NCBI RefSeq assembly: GCF_002949795.1
Contig: NZ_CP026692.1
Location: forward strand, 4,882,545 to 4,946,544
From: Nostoc sp. 'Lobaria pulmonaria (5183) cyanobiont'
GTDB taxonomy: Bacteria > Cyanobacteriota > Cyanobacteriia > Cyanobacteriales > Nostocaceae
Length of the DNA stretch: 64,000 bases
Direction of reading: 5' to 3'
Part shown: positions 16,101-24,203 of the stretch, piece after piece
How the letters are laid out: every line of letters starts with the position of its first letter
Numbering within the stretch: position 1 is the first letter of the stretch
Translations under genes and position numbers: made by a program
Notes under the pieces: generated by a model
What the model saw: the letters and a program-made list of their open reading frames with translations, nothing else
The model's database searches: none
What the model was told of the DNA's origin: nothing

Positions 16101-19030
16101 TTGACGCGGGCTATCGGTTTGGACAACTGGGGATGAACCTGTTGGAACATATCCATGCTCCTGAGTTAACCGCTAAAACCATTTTTGCCTTTAATAACTT
16201 CCTCAGACATTGGCAAGAACCTGCGAAAGATACTTTGGAAGGATATCTAAAAGCCTATTCTAGTGGATTAGAAATTGGAGATATTCAATATGTCGCCCTA
16301 AGTCTTCTTGGTTATAGCTTCACTGCTTATTTCAGCAGTCAGGAACTGTCTTCTCTTAGACAAACAATGGAAGCTCATCGCCAGGTGATGCAGCAATTGC
16401 GCCAGGATACCTATCTCCACAAGCAAAGTATTTACTATCAAGCTGTACTCAATCTGCTGGAGACTACGGCTGAACCCGATCGGTTGCATAGCGAACATTA
16501 TAATGAGCATGAAATGATTCAGCTTCACCTCAAAACCAATGATGTGACAGCACTACATCAGATTTATGTCAACAAACTGCTCCTCTCCTACCTATTCCAA
16601 CGCTATGAACAAGCATTAGAAAACGCCACCCTAACGGAACAATATTTAGGTGCAGGAAAAGGACTCATGCACGTTCCAATCTTCTATTTCTACGATGCAC
16701 TAGTTCGATTAGCGGTTTATCCAGATGCCAGTGAGATAGACCAAATCAGCATTATCGAGCGGGTGACAGCCCATCAAGAAAAACTCAGCATCTGGGCGGC
16801 TCATGCACCAAGTAATCAGGCTCACCGCCATGCTTTAGTTATCGCAGAAAAATGTCGAGTCTTGGGGGCGAAAGCAGAGGCTATTGAGTATTACGATCGC
16901 GCCATTGCCAAAGCTAAAGAAAACGAATACCTCAATGAAGAAGCTCTCGCCAATGAACTTGCAGCCAAGTTTTATTTAGAATGGGGCAAAGAACGCATTG
17001 CTCAAGAGTATTTGATTAATGCTTACTATTGCTACACACGCTGGGGTGCTAATGCCAAAGTCGATGATTTAGAACAACGTTATCCACAACTGCTAGCTCC
17101 GATCTTACAACAGAGGCAATCGCTACTTACACCCAATGAAACGATCGCAAATATTGACAGCATTACTACCTTCCACCCAAGCATTAATAAATCAGTAACC
17201 TCTAGCAGCAACACATCAGTGATGCTAGATTTGGCAACAGTTTTAAAAGCCTCTCAGACTCTATCGAGTGAAATTGAACTAGATAAATTACTTACGAAGC
17301 TGCTGCAAGTAGTGATTGAAAATGCTGGAGCAGATAAGTGTGCGTTACTACTGCTCAAAGAAGGTAGATTGGTAGTTGAGGCGACTGCTCAAGTTGGGCA
17401 GCAATCAACGGTGTTACAGTCCATTTTCATGGAAGATAGTGCAGACATTCCTCATAGCCTAATTTACACCGTCAAACGTAGCCTACAACCTAGCGTTATT
17501 CTTGATATAACATTGCATCCGGTGCTGATAGCCGATCCCTACATTAATCTTCGGCAACCCAAAAGTTTGCTGTGTACGCCAATTTTGTATCAAGGGAAAC
17601 TGTTAGGGATTTTGTATTTAGAAAACAATCTGATGACTGGAGCGTTTACTAGCGATCGCGTCGAAATTCTCAATCTATTATGTACTCAAGCTGCAATCTC
17701 CCTAGAAAACGCCAGACTTTATCAGCAAGCACAAAATACTCTAGAAAACTTGGGACAGACGGAACAATTCTTGCGGTTAATTATCGAGAATATTCCCCAG
17801 TCTGTTTTCTGGAAAGACTGCAATAGTGTTTATTTAGGCTGTAACCATAAGTTTACTCAAACTTGGGGTCTAGGAGTGCCAGAAAATGTTATTGGTAAAA
17901 CAGACTACGACCTTCCCTGGACTAGGGAGCAATCAGATTTTTTTGTAGCGCGCGATCGCCGCATCATGGAGTTTGGGGAACCAGAACTCAACATTATCGA
18001 AACTGTGCAGCAAGTAGATGGAAAACAAAAGTGGTCGAATACAAATAAAATTCCCTTAAAAGATAAAGAAAAAAATATTTTTGGTATCCTTAACACCTCT
18101 GAAGATATCACCGAACGTCAGCAAGCACAACACTTGCTGCAACAACAAAAACAACAATTAGAACAAGCATTACAAGAACTCCAAACGATGCAATTGCAAT
18201 TAGTGCAAGGCGAAAAAATGTCTGCCCTTGGTAACTTGGTAGCAGGTGTTGCCCATGAAATCAACAATCCTGTCGGCTTCATTGCCGGTAACATTGAACC
18301 AGCCAAAGATTATGTTAAAGACTTGTTTGGACTAATTAATCTTTATCAGGAAAAGTTTCCCAATCCCGGCTCAGATATTCAAGACGAAATTGATGCCATT
18401 GACCTGAATTATTTACGCGAAGATTTACCTAAACTGCTGGACTCGATGAAATTGGGTGTTCAGCGTATTCGCAGCATCAGTACCAGTTTGCGAACCTTCT
18501 CCAGAGCAGATAAGGATTATAAAGTTCCTTTTGATATTCACGAAGGCATTGACAGTACTATTCTGATTCTCAGACACCGTTTAAAAGCTAATGAAAACCG
18601 TCCAGCAATTGAGGTGGTGAAGAATTATGGCAAACTGCCCCTAGTGGAATGCTTTGCGGGACAACTTAATCAGGTGTTTATGAACTTGTTAGCAAATGCC
18701 ATTGATGCGCTTGAACAATACAATACAGAACGTAGTTTGGAAGCGATTCTTGCTAACCCCAATCGCATCACCATTCAAACTCTTGTAGCAGACTCAAGTC
18801 AGGATGTTTTGATTAAGATTGCTGATAACGGGGTGGGAATGTCACCAGAGGTTAAACAAAAAGTATTTGACCATTTATATACCACCAAGCCTGTCGGAAA
18901 AGGCACTGGATTAGGATTAGCGATCGCTCGTCAAATTGTGGTAGAAGCACATGGCGGTTCGCTCTCTTGTACTTCCGAACTTGGAAAAGGCACAGAGTTT
19001 GTCATTCAAATCTCTACTCAACAACAATAA
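13148..19030 (+). CDS. HstK-type hybrid: Ser/Thr kinase, ATPase, GAF, PAS, histidine kinase
   Basis: One 1960-residue chain carries two kinases. Residues ~18-290 form a Ser/Thr kinase with HKDIKPANILI (catalytic Asp about 139) and DFS in place of DFG. Residues ~315-630 form an AAA/STAND-like ATPase with GFSGIGKT (about 347) and FIDDLQWAD. About 640-1320 is an alpha-helical TPR-like region. A GAF domain follows (about 1375-1530), then PAS (about 1540-1650), a coiled coil and a histidine kinase with H-box VAGVAHEINNP (His1703), N-box NLLANAIDAL, G1 IADNGVGM and G2 GKGTGLGLAI. Such HstK proteins are typical of Nostocales and integrate environmental signals; the cognate response regulator is not in the window. 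A short repeat-derived stretch (GGRGQEAGGSREEE, about residue 240) interrupts the kinase C-lobe. Confidence 0.95.
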   Translation: MNTAVEPMDKFFNYQISEQLYVGSRTLVYRAIREADRLLVVIKLLQQEYPTFNELLLFRNQYTIAKNLDLPGIVRPYSLEPYRNSYALVMEDFGGISLRDWLNKKMGSNQYTLTEFLEIAIALSNTLDGLYRHRVIHKDIKPANILINPETKQVKLIDFSIASLLPRESQEIYSPNILEGTLAYLSPEQTGRMNRGIDYRSDYYSLGVTFYELLAGHLPFESSDPMELVHCHIAKQPEKLGGRGQEAGGSREEEIPEVLCDIVMKLMAKNAEDRYQSALGLKFDLEKCLSQLQEIGSIKSFKLGERDICDRFIIPEKLYGRQSEVQSLLNAFERVSQGSTEIMLVAGFSGIGKTAVVNEVHKPIVRQRGYFIKGKFDQFQRNIPFSAFVQAFRDLIGQLLSETDTQFERWKSKILSALGENAQVMIEVIPELERIIGKQSPAPELSGSAAQNRFNLLFLKFTQVFAALEHPLVIFIDDLQWADSASLKLMHLLMSEVDIAYLLLIGAYRDNEVNPVHPLMLTLEEIQKFGATVNTITLAPLDQISVNHLVADTLSCTLALAAPLTELVLSKTKGNPFFSTQFLKALHQDRLITFNFDGGYWECDIAQVRSLALTDDVVEFMAIQLEKLSIETQEVLKLAACVGNSFDLATLAIVYEQSEATTADELWKALQEGFIIPTSDVYKFYQQHSLVNSQNDYGQITISYKFIHDRIQQAAYSLIPDNQKQVTHLHIGRLLQQATTANERDEKIFAIVNHLNQGAALISDQLEQQELVQLNLAAGHKAKGATAYAAALDYFNTGIAMLTGNCWHSQYNLALILYEGATESAYLCTDFEQMEQLAEIVLNHAQSWLDRVKIYNIKIQACIAQNQQLEALRLAREVLKHLGVHLPEQPTPADIGQALRHTQTLLNDRSIESLLELPQMTAPDKKAAMVILSAVLSAAYQAAPDLLPLINLAHVDLSVQYGNAPESTHGYVMYGLTLLVVLGDIDAGYRFGQLGMNLLEHIHAPELTAKTIFAFNNFLRHWQEPAKDTLEGYLKAYSSGLEIGDIQYVALSLLGYSFTAYFSSQELSSLRQTMEAHRQVMQQLRQDTYLHKQSIYYQAVLNLLETTAEPDRLHSEHYNEHEMIQLHLKTNDVTALHQIYVNKLLLSYLFQRYEQALENATLTEQYLGAGKGLMHVPIFYFYDALVRLAVYPDASEIDQISIIERVTAHQEKLSIWAAHAPSNQAHRHALVIAEKCRVLGAKAEAIEYYDRAIAKAKENEYLNEEALANELAAKFYLEWGKERIAQEYLINAYYCYTRWGANAKVDDLEQRYPQLLAPILQQRQSLLTPNETIANIDSITTFHPSINKSVTSSSNTSVMLDLATVLKASQTLSSEIELDKLLTKLLQVVIENAGADKCALLLLKEGRLVVEATAQVGQQSTVLQSIFMEDSADIPHSLIYTVKRSLQPSVILDITLHPVLIADPYINLRQPKSLLCTPILYQGKLLGILYLENNLMTGAFTSDRVEILNLLCTQAAISLENARLYQQAQNTLENLGQTEQFLRLIIENIPQSVFWKDCNSVYLGCNHKFTQTWGLGVPENVIGKTDYDLPWTREQSDFFVARDRRIMEFGEPELNIIETVQQVDGKQKWSNTNKIPLKDKEKNIFGILNTSEDITERQQAQHLLQQQKQQLEQALQELQTMQLQLVQGEKMSALGNLVAGVAHEINNPVGFIAGNIEPAKDYVKDLFGLINLYQEKFPNPGSDIQDEIDAIDLNYLREDLPKLLDSMKLGVQRIRSISTSLRTFSRADKDYKVPFDIHEGIDSTILILRHRLKANENRPAIEVVKNYGKLPLVECFAGQLNQVFMNLLANAIDALEQYNTERSLEAILANPNRITIQTLVADSSQDVLIKIADNGVGMSPEVKQKVFDHLYTTKPVGKGTGLGLAIARQIVVEAHGGSLSCTSELGKGTEFVIQISTQQQ

Positions 19031-19032
19031 TG

Positions 19033-19082
19033 AGTGCTGAGTTCTGAGTTCTGAGTAATTTCTACTTTACTCAGCACTTTTC
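19033..19082 (+). terminator. Stem-loop after the HstK-type gene
   Basis: AGTGCTGAGT (19033-19042) pairs with ACTCAGCACT (19069-19078), followed by TTTT. The loop consists of CTGAGTT heptad repeats. The same stem sequence recurs after psbB at 357-366 and 397-406, so it is a dispersed element used as a terminator-like hairpin. Confidence 0.6.
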
Positions 19083-19115
19083 ATTTTCGCTATTTAAATT
19101 TTAGTTGGGAATAAA

Positions 19116-19313
19116 GTGACAATAATACTTAAATTATGCAAAAGCTGGTTAAAACTCAACCCTCTACAGTATGCCATAACCAACAAAAATTACTACTCAT
19201 TGAAATGGCGATCGCAAAACTTTCTATTATTATCAATTGTGGTAATTCTGTCCATTAGCATTAGCGCCACAGCTATCATTAGTTACAATATTGTTAAGGG
19301 ATTATCGCACTAA
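19116..19313 (+). pseudogene. Fragment of a sensor-protein N-terminus
   Basis: A 65-codon frame contains KWRSQNFLLLSIVVILSIS followed by ISATAIISYNIVKGLSH and a stop. A basic KWRSQ start, one membrane helix and then SYNIVKGL resemble the first 40 residues of cyanobacterial membrane sensor kinases or chemoreceptors, which would continue into a periplasmic sensing domain. Here it ends at once. I read it as a relic left behind the kinase gene, but a small real membrane protein cannot be excluded. Confidence 0.35.
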
Positions 19314-19366
19314 TTCATATTTCTACTCTGCAACGCCAAAAAGTAAGTTGCACAATATGTCAATGT

Positions 19367-20314
19367 CTAAACCCGCATCTGTCGCAATGCATTAAACGCC
19401 TTACCTCGCAACCCAACTGGTAACAGCGATAATCCTAAACCAGTCCAAGCTTTGGCAGTTGAAAAAGACTGTCCCGCTAAAACTAGTTCTCTGCCTTTTT
19501 GCGTTTCACCCTTTTCAATTAAACGCAAACCTAATAATAATTGCGTTTCAGTTAAACGATTTTTCCTAACTTTCTCTAATTTCTCAGACTCAAACTTATA
19601 ATTTTCTAAATACTGAATTTTATCAAAGAAATAAGGAATAGCTCGATTAATACCTTGCTGCTCTGCATGAGAGCGATATTCCATCAATAATTCTGGTAAG
19701 TAATAGCCCTTTTTTCCAGCCAAAGCCAGACGTACAAATAAATCATTATCCTCACAATTTTGGAGATTTGGCTGCATATATCCTAATTCTTGCAAAGTTT
19801 TACGACGAAATAATGTCGCCCCCACTTGAAAGCTTTGCTGAATAAATACGACTTCTAACAAATTATTTACAACACCTGCTGGTAAATTCTTCCTACCCCA
19901 GCGATGAGAATTTTCTTGAGTTTTTGCCTCATCCCGGACATTGTTAATATCAATTATCCAATGGTCTGTACCAACAAAATCAATGCTAGAGTCTTCAGCA
20001 AGTACAGCTGCTGTACTTGCGAGAAAATCGGGTGTTAGCCGGTCGTCATCATCAAATTTAATAAAATATTCACCACTGGCAGCATCAAAGCCAGAGCGCA
20101 TATTATTACTTTTACCAATATTTTGCTGATGACGGATATATTTAATCCGGTCGTCTGTGTACTGTGACATCAACTCAGGCGTACCATCGCCAGAACCGTC
20201 ATCACAAATAATTAGCTCAAAGTCTTGCTCAGACTGATTGAGTACACTGTCAATTGCGAAAGGCAGTAAATTAACTCGATTAAACGTGGGAATGGAAACA
20301 CTAACTTTAGGCAT
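19367..20314 (-). CDS. Family 2 glycosyltransferase
   Basis: The 315-residue enzyme opens with VSVSIPTFNRVNLLPFAIDS and continues FELIICDDGSGDGT, the GT-A nucleotide-sugar site. FIKFDDDDRLTPDF holds the metal-binding DxD-type cluster (about residues 89-95). The C-terminal portion NCEDNDLFVRLALAGKKGYY carries the ED catalytic-base region. It transfers sugars from nucleotide donors to polysaccharide, lipid or protein acceptors at the cytoplasmic side. No membrane helix is evident. It lies 65 bases downstream of another probable glycosyltransferase on the same strand, forming a two-gene glycan unit. Acceptor and sugar are unknown. Confidence 0.88.
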   Translation of the reverse strand: MPKVSVSIPTFNRVNLLPFAIDSVLNQSEQDFELIICDDGSGDGTPELMSQYTDDRIKYIRHQQNIGKSNNMRSGFDAASGEYFIKFDDDDRLTPDFLASTAAVLAEDSSIDFVGTDHWIIDINNVRDEAKTQENSHRWGRKNLPAGVVNNLLEVVFIQQSFQVGATLFRRKTLQELGYMQPNLQNCEDNDLFVRLALAGKKGYYLPELLMEYRSHAEQQGINRAIPYFFDKIQYLENYKFESEKLEKVRKNRLTETQLLLGLRLIEKGETQKGRELVLAGQSFSTAKAWTGLGLSLLPVGLRGKAFNALRQMRV

Positions 20315-20379
20315 TTTTGCAAAATGAGAGTGGAGATTGCTCGCGAACTAAACGCATAATGAGCAAGGCTGGGCAAAAG

Positions 20380-21408
20380 CTAAGTGTAAGAAATAGTTTG
20401 ATTAATTTTATTCAAAAGTTTTTTGATAAATCGATTGCTTCTAGCCGCTATAGTGGGTGGCTTTAATTGCTTCGGTTTTTGCTCTGGTTGCTTCAGAAAG
20501 CGATAGTGTAAAAATTCATTTTTGTAACGAATATCAACATCTTCACCTTTACACAAGCGGGCAAATCCAATAGCAGAATAACCCATATAGTGAAGGCGAT
20601 GAATTGGTTTTAATCCCTGTTGGTTATAAAGAACATTATCAATATTCACAAATGGATTTGCATTAGCACAGTTGCCAGTTCTATCTTCACCATCGGGACT
20701 GAGTGTAAAGTTAAATAGTGGTCGAGCAATCCTGAAAGTCATATAACTAAATAAATCTGCGTCGCACCACCAAGCGATTTCGTTAATCCATTCAACTTCC
20801 TTATCTTCTATCAATCGTTTTTTGAGTATTTTTAATTCTTCAATGCCTAAAATACCCTTTTTTGAACCAAAAAAACTAGAACAGTGGATTTCTCGTCTGA
20901 TTTCAGATTCAGGCAAAGACATTTTTTGTTCTAACTTCGGCAAGTCGAAAGCTGCAACTGAAGTTTGTTTTGTGTGTTCCCAGTCATCAAATACAAAGTC
21001 ATATTGGTCTAGTTTTTCTAAAACCTTGTCCAACTTATTCATTGCCAAACTATCAGCATCATAAAATACAAATCTTTCAAACTCACCATCAAAAGCAGAC
21101 ATTTTTCTGATTAAATTATTTTTTTTATTCCATTCTATAGAAGGTTTATTTTTTCGGCTATTTCTTGGATAAGCGTTCCAAACTTGAATAGCAAAATCCT
21201 CCCATTTTTTGATCGAGCTTTTATCGTCAAACAGGCTGACATTAGGTCGAGAACGTATCTCCTGCTTAACTCGTTTTAAGCGGTCATCATAGGGAATAAT
21301 ACAAATCGGAATATCTGGACTAACATTCACTTCAATGCTATTTAGCAAAGCTACTAGTTGGTCAAATACTACGTCATTAGCAAGTGTGTAAATCCCAAAA
21401 TTATCCAT
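20380..21408 (-). CDS. Probable GT-A-fold glycosyltransferase
   Basis: The 342-residue protein starts MDNFGIYTLANDVVFDQLVA, with repeated strand-helix units (IPICIIPYDDRL) and the segment RFVFYDADSLAMNKLDKVL, where YDAD is a DxD-like metal site. Further conserved-looking parts are WINEIAWWCDADLFSYM and GLKPIHRLHYMGYS. The arrangement fits nucleotide-diphospho-sugar transferases, with late His residues. It precedes a family 2 glycosyltransferase by 65 bases. Family assignment is by fold logic and is less certain than for its neighbour. No signal peptide or membrane segment is seen. Confidence 0.6.
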   Translation of the reverse strand: MDNFGIYTLANDVVFDQLVALLNSIEVNVSPDIPICIIPYDDRLKRVKQEIRSRPNVSLFDDKSSIKKWEDFAIQVWNAYPRNSRKNKPSIEWNKKNNLIRKMSAFDGEFERFVFYDADSLAMNKLDKVLEKLDQYDFVFDDWEHTKQTSVAAFDLPKLEQKMSLPESEIRREIHCSSFFGSKKGILGIEELKILKKRLIEDKEVEWINEIAWWCDADLFSYMTFRIARPLFNFTLSPDGEDRTGNCANANPFVNIDNVLYNQQGLKPIHRLHYMGYSAIGFARLCKGEDVDIRYKNEFLHYRFLKQPEQKPKQLKPPTIAARSNRFIKKLLNKINQTISYT

Positions 21409-21805
21409 TGTAATAAATTTTTTTTATCTTTGATTTACTGAGTAAAGCCAATTCTCTGTGAAGCTGCACATCATTTCCACCGCTCCCAACCTTGCCGAAC
21501 TCGCGGGAAGTGCCGCAGGTGGTGGGGTTATTTCTACACATCTTTATACAGAATTGGTCTAAGGCGAATAATACGATCGCTATTTTTTGACCGATTATTC
21601 TCAAATAATAATATAGCTATTTTGGTTAGTTTGGATGATACTAACATTGCCCGCCTACTTAGAAGTGCCTAAAACTTTAAAGGAGTGCAGAGTTAAGAGT
21701 ACTTAAGTACTTTAGCAAATATATGACAAGTGGAAAAGCCAATCTTGCCGATTCAGAAGTAGATACCTGATACAAACCTGAATTTTTCATTCATCCAGAG
21801 AATTT
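21409..21805. other. Intergenic between glycosyltransferases and integrase remnant
   Basis: About 400 bases without a convincing gene. A 67-codon minus-strand frame overlapping the glycosyltransferase start has no coding features. The upstream part of the integrase gene would be expected here if it were intact, but the frame is closed by TGA at 21779 and no integrase-like sequence is recognisable. Confidence 0.45.
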
Positions 21806-22237
21806 TTGCTCGATGAAGCGCCTGCTGCGATCGCACATGGAAACTACATCATCAGCGTTGGCGACAATTCTAAAACCGATGGAAGGCAGGTTTGGCCTTG
21901 CTATCCAGAATGGTTTGAGGAATTTGACCTGCAAAATGTGGTTTTACCAAAAGTTGACTTAAATCAGTCGAATCGGGCCATTGGTCACGTGGTAACAGTT
22001 TGGTTTCACCGCCACTCAATTTTTGCTCCCTACAATTTGCGCCACTGTTGGGCGATCCGTACCTTAGTGTTTGGGCTTGATATAACGCTAGCCGCCCAAC
22101 AAATGAGGCATTTGGCGAAAGTTCACTCGGAACTTTATCACCACCAAAGGGCTTTTGATTTTATATCTGGTAAAAGCGATCGCCCCCAGGTTCCGCGGAT
22201 TTTGGGGCATGAAAAAGCGGTAAAATCTTCTGACTAA
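21806..22237 (+). pseudogene. Tyrosine recombinase (phage-type integrase), C-terminal remnant
   Basis: The 143-codon frame has no good start (TTG) and aligns in character with the catalytic C-terminus of cyanobacterial phage-type integrases. VWPCYPEWFEEFDLQNV is followed by FAPYNLRHCWAIRTLVFGLD, the RHxxR box. AAQQMRHLAKVHSELYHHQR follows, where family members usually read QMGHS and a TxxYHxW tyrosine region. The Gly of QMGH is replaced by Arg, and a few residues between YHH and QRAF are missing. Only about one third of a normal ~400-residue recombinase remains. It ends 62 bases from the 3' end of tRNA-Phe, the usual att position, so it marks an old integrated element. Confidence 0.65.
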
Positions 22238-22299
22238 ACCTTGCCTAAGGAAAATTTATGAGTTTTAGTCAAAACCGCTTGATCTTGCGCTGTATTGTA

Positions 22300-22372
<73 letters not shown>

Positions 22373-22446
22373 TGGGGCTTTTGTGAGCCACGATTAATCA
22401 ATGTAGCAAATATTTAAGAATATAGCAAGTCTTTGGAGAAAAATAG

Positions 22447-23328
22447 TTATGCAGCTTTCAAACTCAACTTAAACCAGATGAAAACGACTACAAATAGTAG
22501 AAACTGAACAAGAACAATACTTGGTCCAGAAGCCAGGTTGAAAATACCTGAGACAATGATGCCAGCAATGCTGCTGATGGAACCAACTATCACCGACATA
22601 ACTAGAAAGCGGCTAAAGTGGTGACTCATCAGTTTGGCGGTGGAGGCGGGAATGACCAAAAAAGCGTTCACCAATAAAACACCAACAGCTTTAATCGCGA
22701 CAGCAACGGCAAGTGAAAGCAAAACCACAAAGGCGTAGCGGTACAATTGGACGGGAACGCCTTGAACTTGGGCTACATCGGGGTTAAGGGTCAATAAAAT
22801 TTGCTGTCGCAGAGTTGATAGTAAAAATATGCTACCTCCCACAAGGACTAGCAGCGTCAAAATCAAATCTGTGGTGTCGATCGCTAGAATATCCCCGAAC
22901 AGTACAGCCATCAAGTTGCCACGATATCCTTTAATTAGGCTCGTGAGAATTAAACCGATCGCTAATGCCCCAGATAACACGATGCTAAGTATGCTATCGC
23001 TAGCTAAGTCGGTTTTGTCGATAAAGTAGAGGACAATAACCCCAAAAACTAAGGTAAAAGGTAATAGCATCCAAGTAGGATTTATTTGTAGTAGCACACC
23101 TAATGCCACACCTACCAATGCTGCATGACCAACCGCGTGGCTGAAAAATGACAACTGGCGCAAGGTGACAAAACTGCCCAACATCCCGCCAAGTATTCCC
23201 ATCAAGGCAGCACCGACGATCGCACGCTGTATCGAAGGAAGCTGTAACAACTCTAGCAAGTCATTACTACTAGCGATCGCTAACCAAGTTATCTGACAAT
23301 CATTAAAGGAATTCATACTTGTGAGCAT
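22447..23328 (-). CDS. znuB: Zinc ABC transporter permease ZnuB
   Basis: The 293-residue protein has about eight membrane helices and the ABC-3 family layout. LQLPSIQRAIVGAALMGILG begins the core, then HAVGHAALVGVALG, VALLVNAFLVIPASTAKLM-like sequence near residues 215-235 (written here as VGVLLVNAFLVIPASTAKLM), and a hydrophobic C-terminus. It forms the membrane channel of a zinc or manganese importer with ZnuC and ZnuA, encoded upstream. Its ATG overlaps the ZnuC stop codon by one base (TAATG), so the two are translationally coupled. Zinc is preferred over manganese because of the Fur/Zur-like box upstream of the operon and the His-containing loop in ZnuA. Confidence 0.88.
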   Translation of the reverse strand: MLTSMNSFNDCQITWLAIASSNDLLELLQLPSIQRAIVGAALMGILGGMLGSFVTLRQLSFFSHAVGHAALVGVALGVLLQINPTWMLLPFTLVFGVIVLYFIDKTDLASDSILSIVLSGALAIGLILTSLIKGYRGNLMAVLFGDILAIDTTDLILTLLVLVGGSIFLLSTLRQQILLTLNPDVAQVQGVPVQLYRYAFVVLLSLAVAVAIKAVGVLLVNAFLVIPASTAKLMSHHFSRFLVMSVIVGSISSIAGIIVSGIFNLASGPSIVLVQFLLFVVVFIWFKLSLKAA

Positions 23329-24104
23329 TAATGTTGGTGCTGGTAGCGACTGAAACCTGGGCCGTAGGTTGCTAACAGGTTTTGCGGTGAAAGGGCAATT
23401 TCTGGCTTACCAGTACAAACAATGCTTTGGTTCAGGCAAAGCACGCGATCGCAATGGCGATTGACCATATCAATATCGTGAGAAACTTGTAATACTGTCC
23501 AAGCTTCCTCTCGCTTTAATTCATTTAACAAAGCGTAAAAATCTGCTGCACCCTGCACATCAACACCAGCAAAGGCTTCATCTAGTACTAAGAGTTTCCG
23601 AGGCATTACCAAACAATAAGCCAATAAAACCCGTTTGAGTTGACCGCCACTAAGAGTACCAATAGCTTGATGCTGTAAATGATAAGCATCAGTTCGCCGT
23701 AAAGCTTCTGTGACTGCTGCCGATTTTTCTCGATCTTGTCTCCACAACTTGGAAAAAAATAAATTCTTTTTTTTCCCTTCCTTAGTCCATCCCAGTCCTA
23801 CTAATTCGCTGACAGAAATAGGAAAGCTGCGGTCAAAAATGAAGTTTTGCGGCATATAGCCCAACGTGTGGCGTAAATGCCCCAATCTGGCAATTGGACG
23901 ACCCAAGATTTCAATCGTCCCAGCACTTCGAGGGATCAAATCTAAAACCGCTTTTACCAGGGTACTTTTACCAGCACCATTGGGGCCAACAATGGCTGTA
24001 TCTGTTCCTGGCAATAATTCAAAGGAAACATCTCGAACAGCTAGATAGCTGCCTTGATAAACAGTTAATCCTTCTACTTTCAAAATAGGAATGTCATTAG
24101 TCAT
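23328..24104 (-). CDS. znuC: Zinc ABC transporter ATPase ZnuC
   Basis: The 258-residue ATPase has Walker A GPNGAGKSTLV (about residue 38), a Q-loop YMPQNF, signature LSGGQLKRVLLA, Walker B KLLVLDEAFAGVD and the switch His in VSHDIDM. It powers metal uptake with ZnuB and ZnuA. The start codon lies inside a TCATTGG heptad array, so the initiation region consists of repeats. ATGACTAATGAC gives MTND, and the next in-frame ATG upstream runs into a TGA. No ribosome-binding site is visible. It is the middle gene of znuA-znuC-znuB. Confidence 0.9.
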   Translation of the reverse strand: MTNDIPILKVEGLTVYQGSYLAVRDVSFELLPGTDTAIVGPNGAGKSTLVKAVLDLIPRSAGTIEILGRPIARLGHLRHTLGYMPQNFIFDRSFPISVSELVGLGWTKEGKKKNLFFSKLWRQDREKSAAVTEALRRTDAYHLQHQAIGTLSGGQLKRVLLAYCLVMPRKLLVLDEAFAGVDVQGAADFYALLNELKREEAWTVLQVSHDIDMVNRHCDRVLCLNQSIVCTGKPEIALSPQNLLATYGPGFSRYQHQH

Positions 24105-24163
24105 TGGTCATTGGTCATTGGTCATTGGTCATTGGTCATTGGTCATTGGTCATTGGTCATTTG
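24094..24163. repeat. Tandem heptanucleotide array (TCATTGG)n over the znuC start
   Basis: Eight perfect TCATTGG units (24101-24156) are flanked by one imperfect unit on each side. The first perfect unit contains the znuC start codon on the minus strand. A second, degenerate series of TGACAAA heptads follows to about 24200. These are short tandem repeats of the sort common in Nostocales intergenic DNA. Confidence 0.92.
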
Positions 24164-24203
24164 CAAAGGACAAAGGACAACTGACAAATGACAAATGACA
24201 AAT

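Noticed and set aside
21401..21604. 67-codon minus-strand frame upstream of the glycosyltransferase
   Set aside because: No ribosome-binding site or domain, and it overlaps the next start; likely chance.
24094..24200. Regular short repeats resembling a CRISPR array
   Set aside because: Units are contiguous heptamers without unique spacers, so they are simple tandem repeats.
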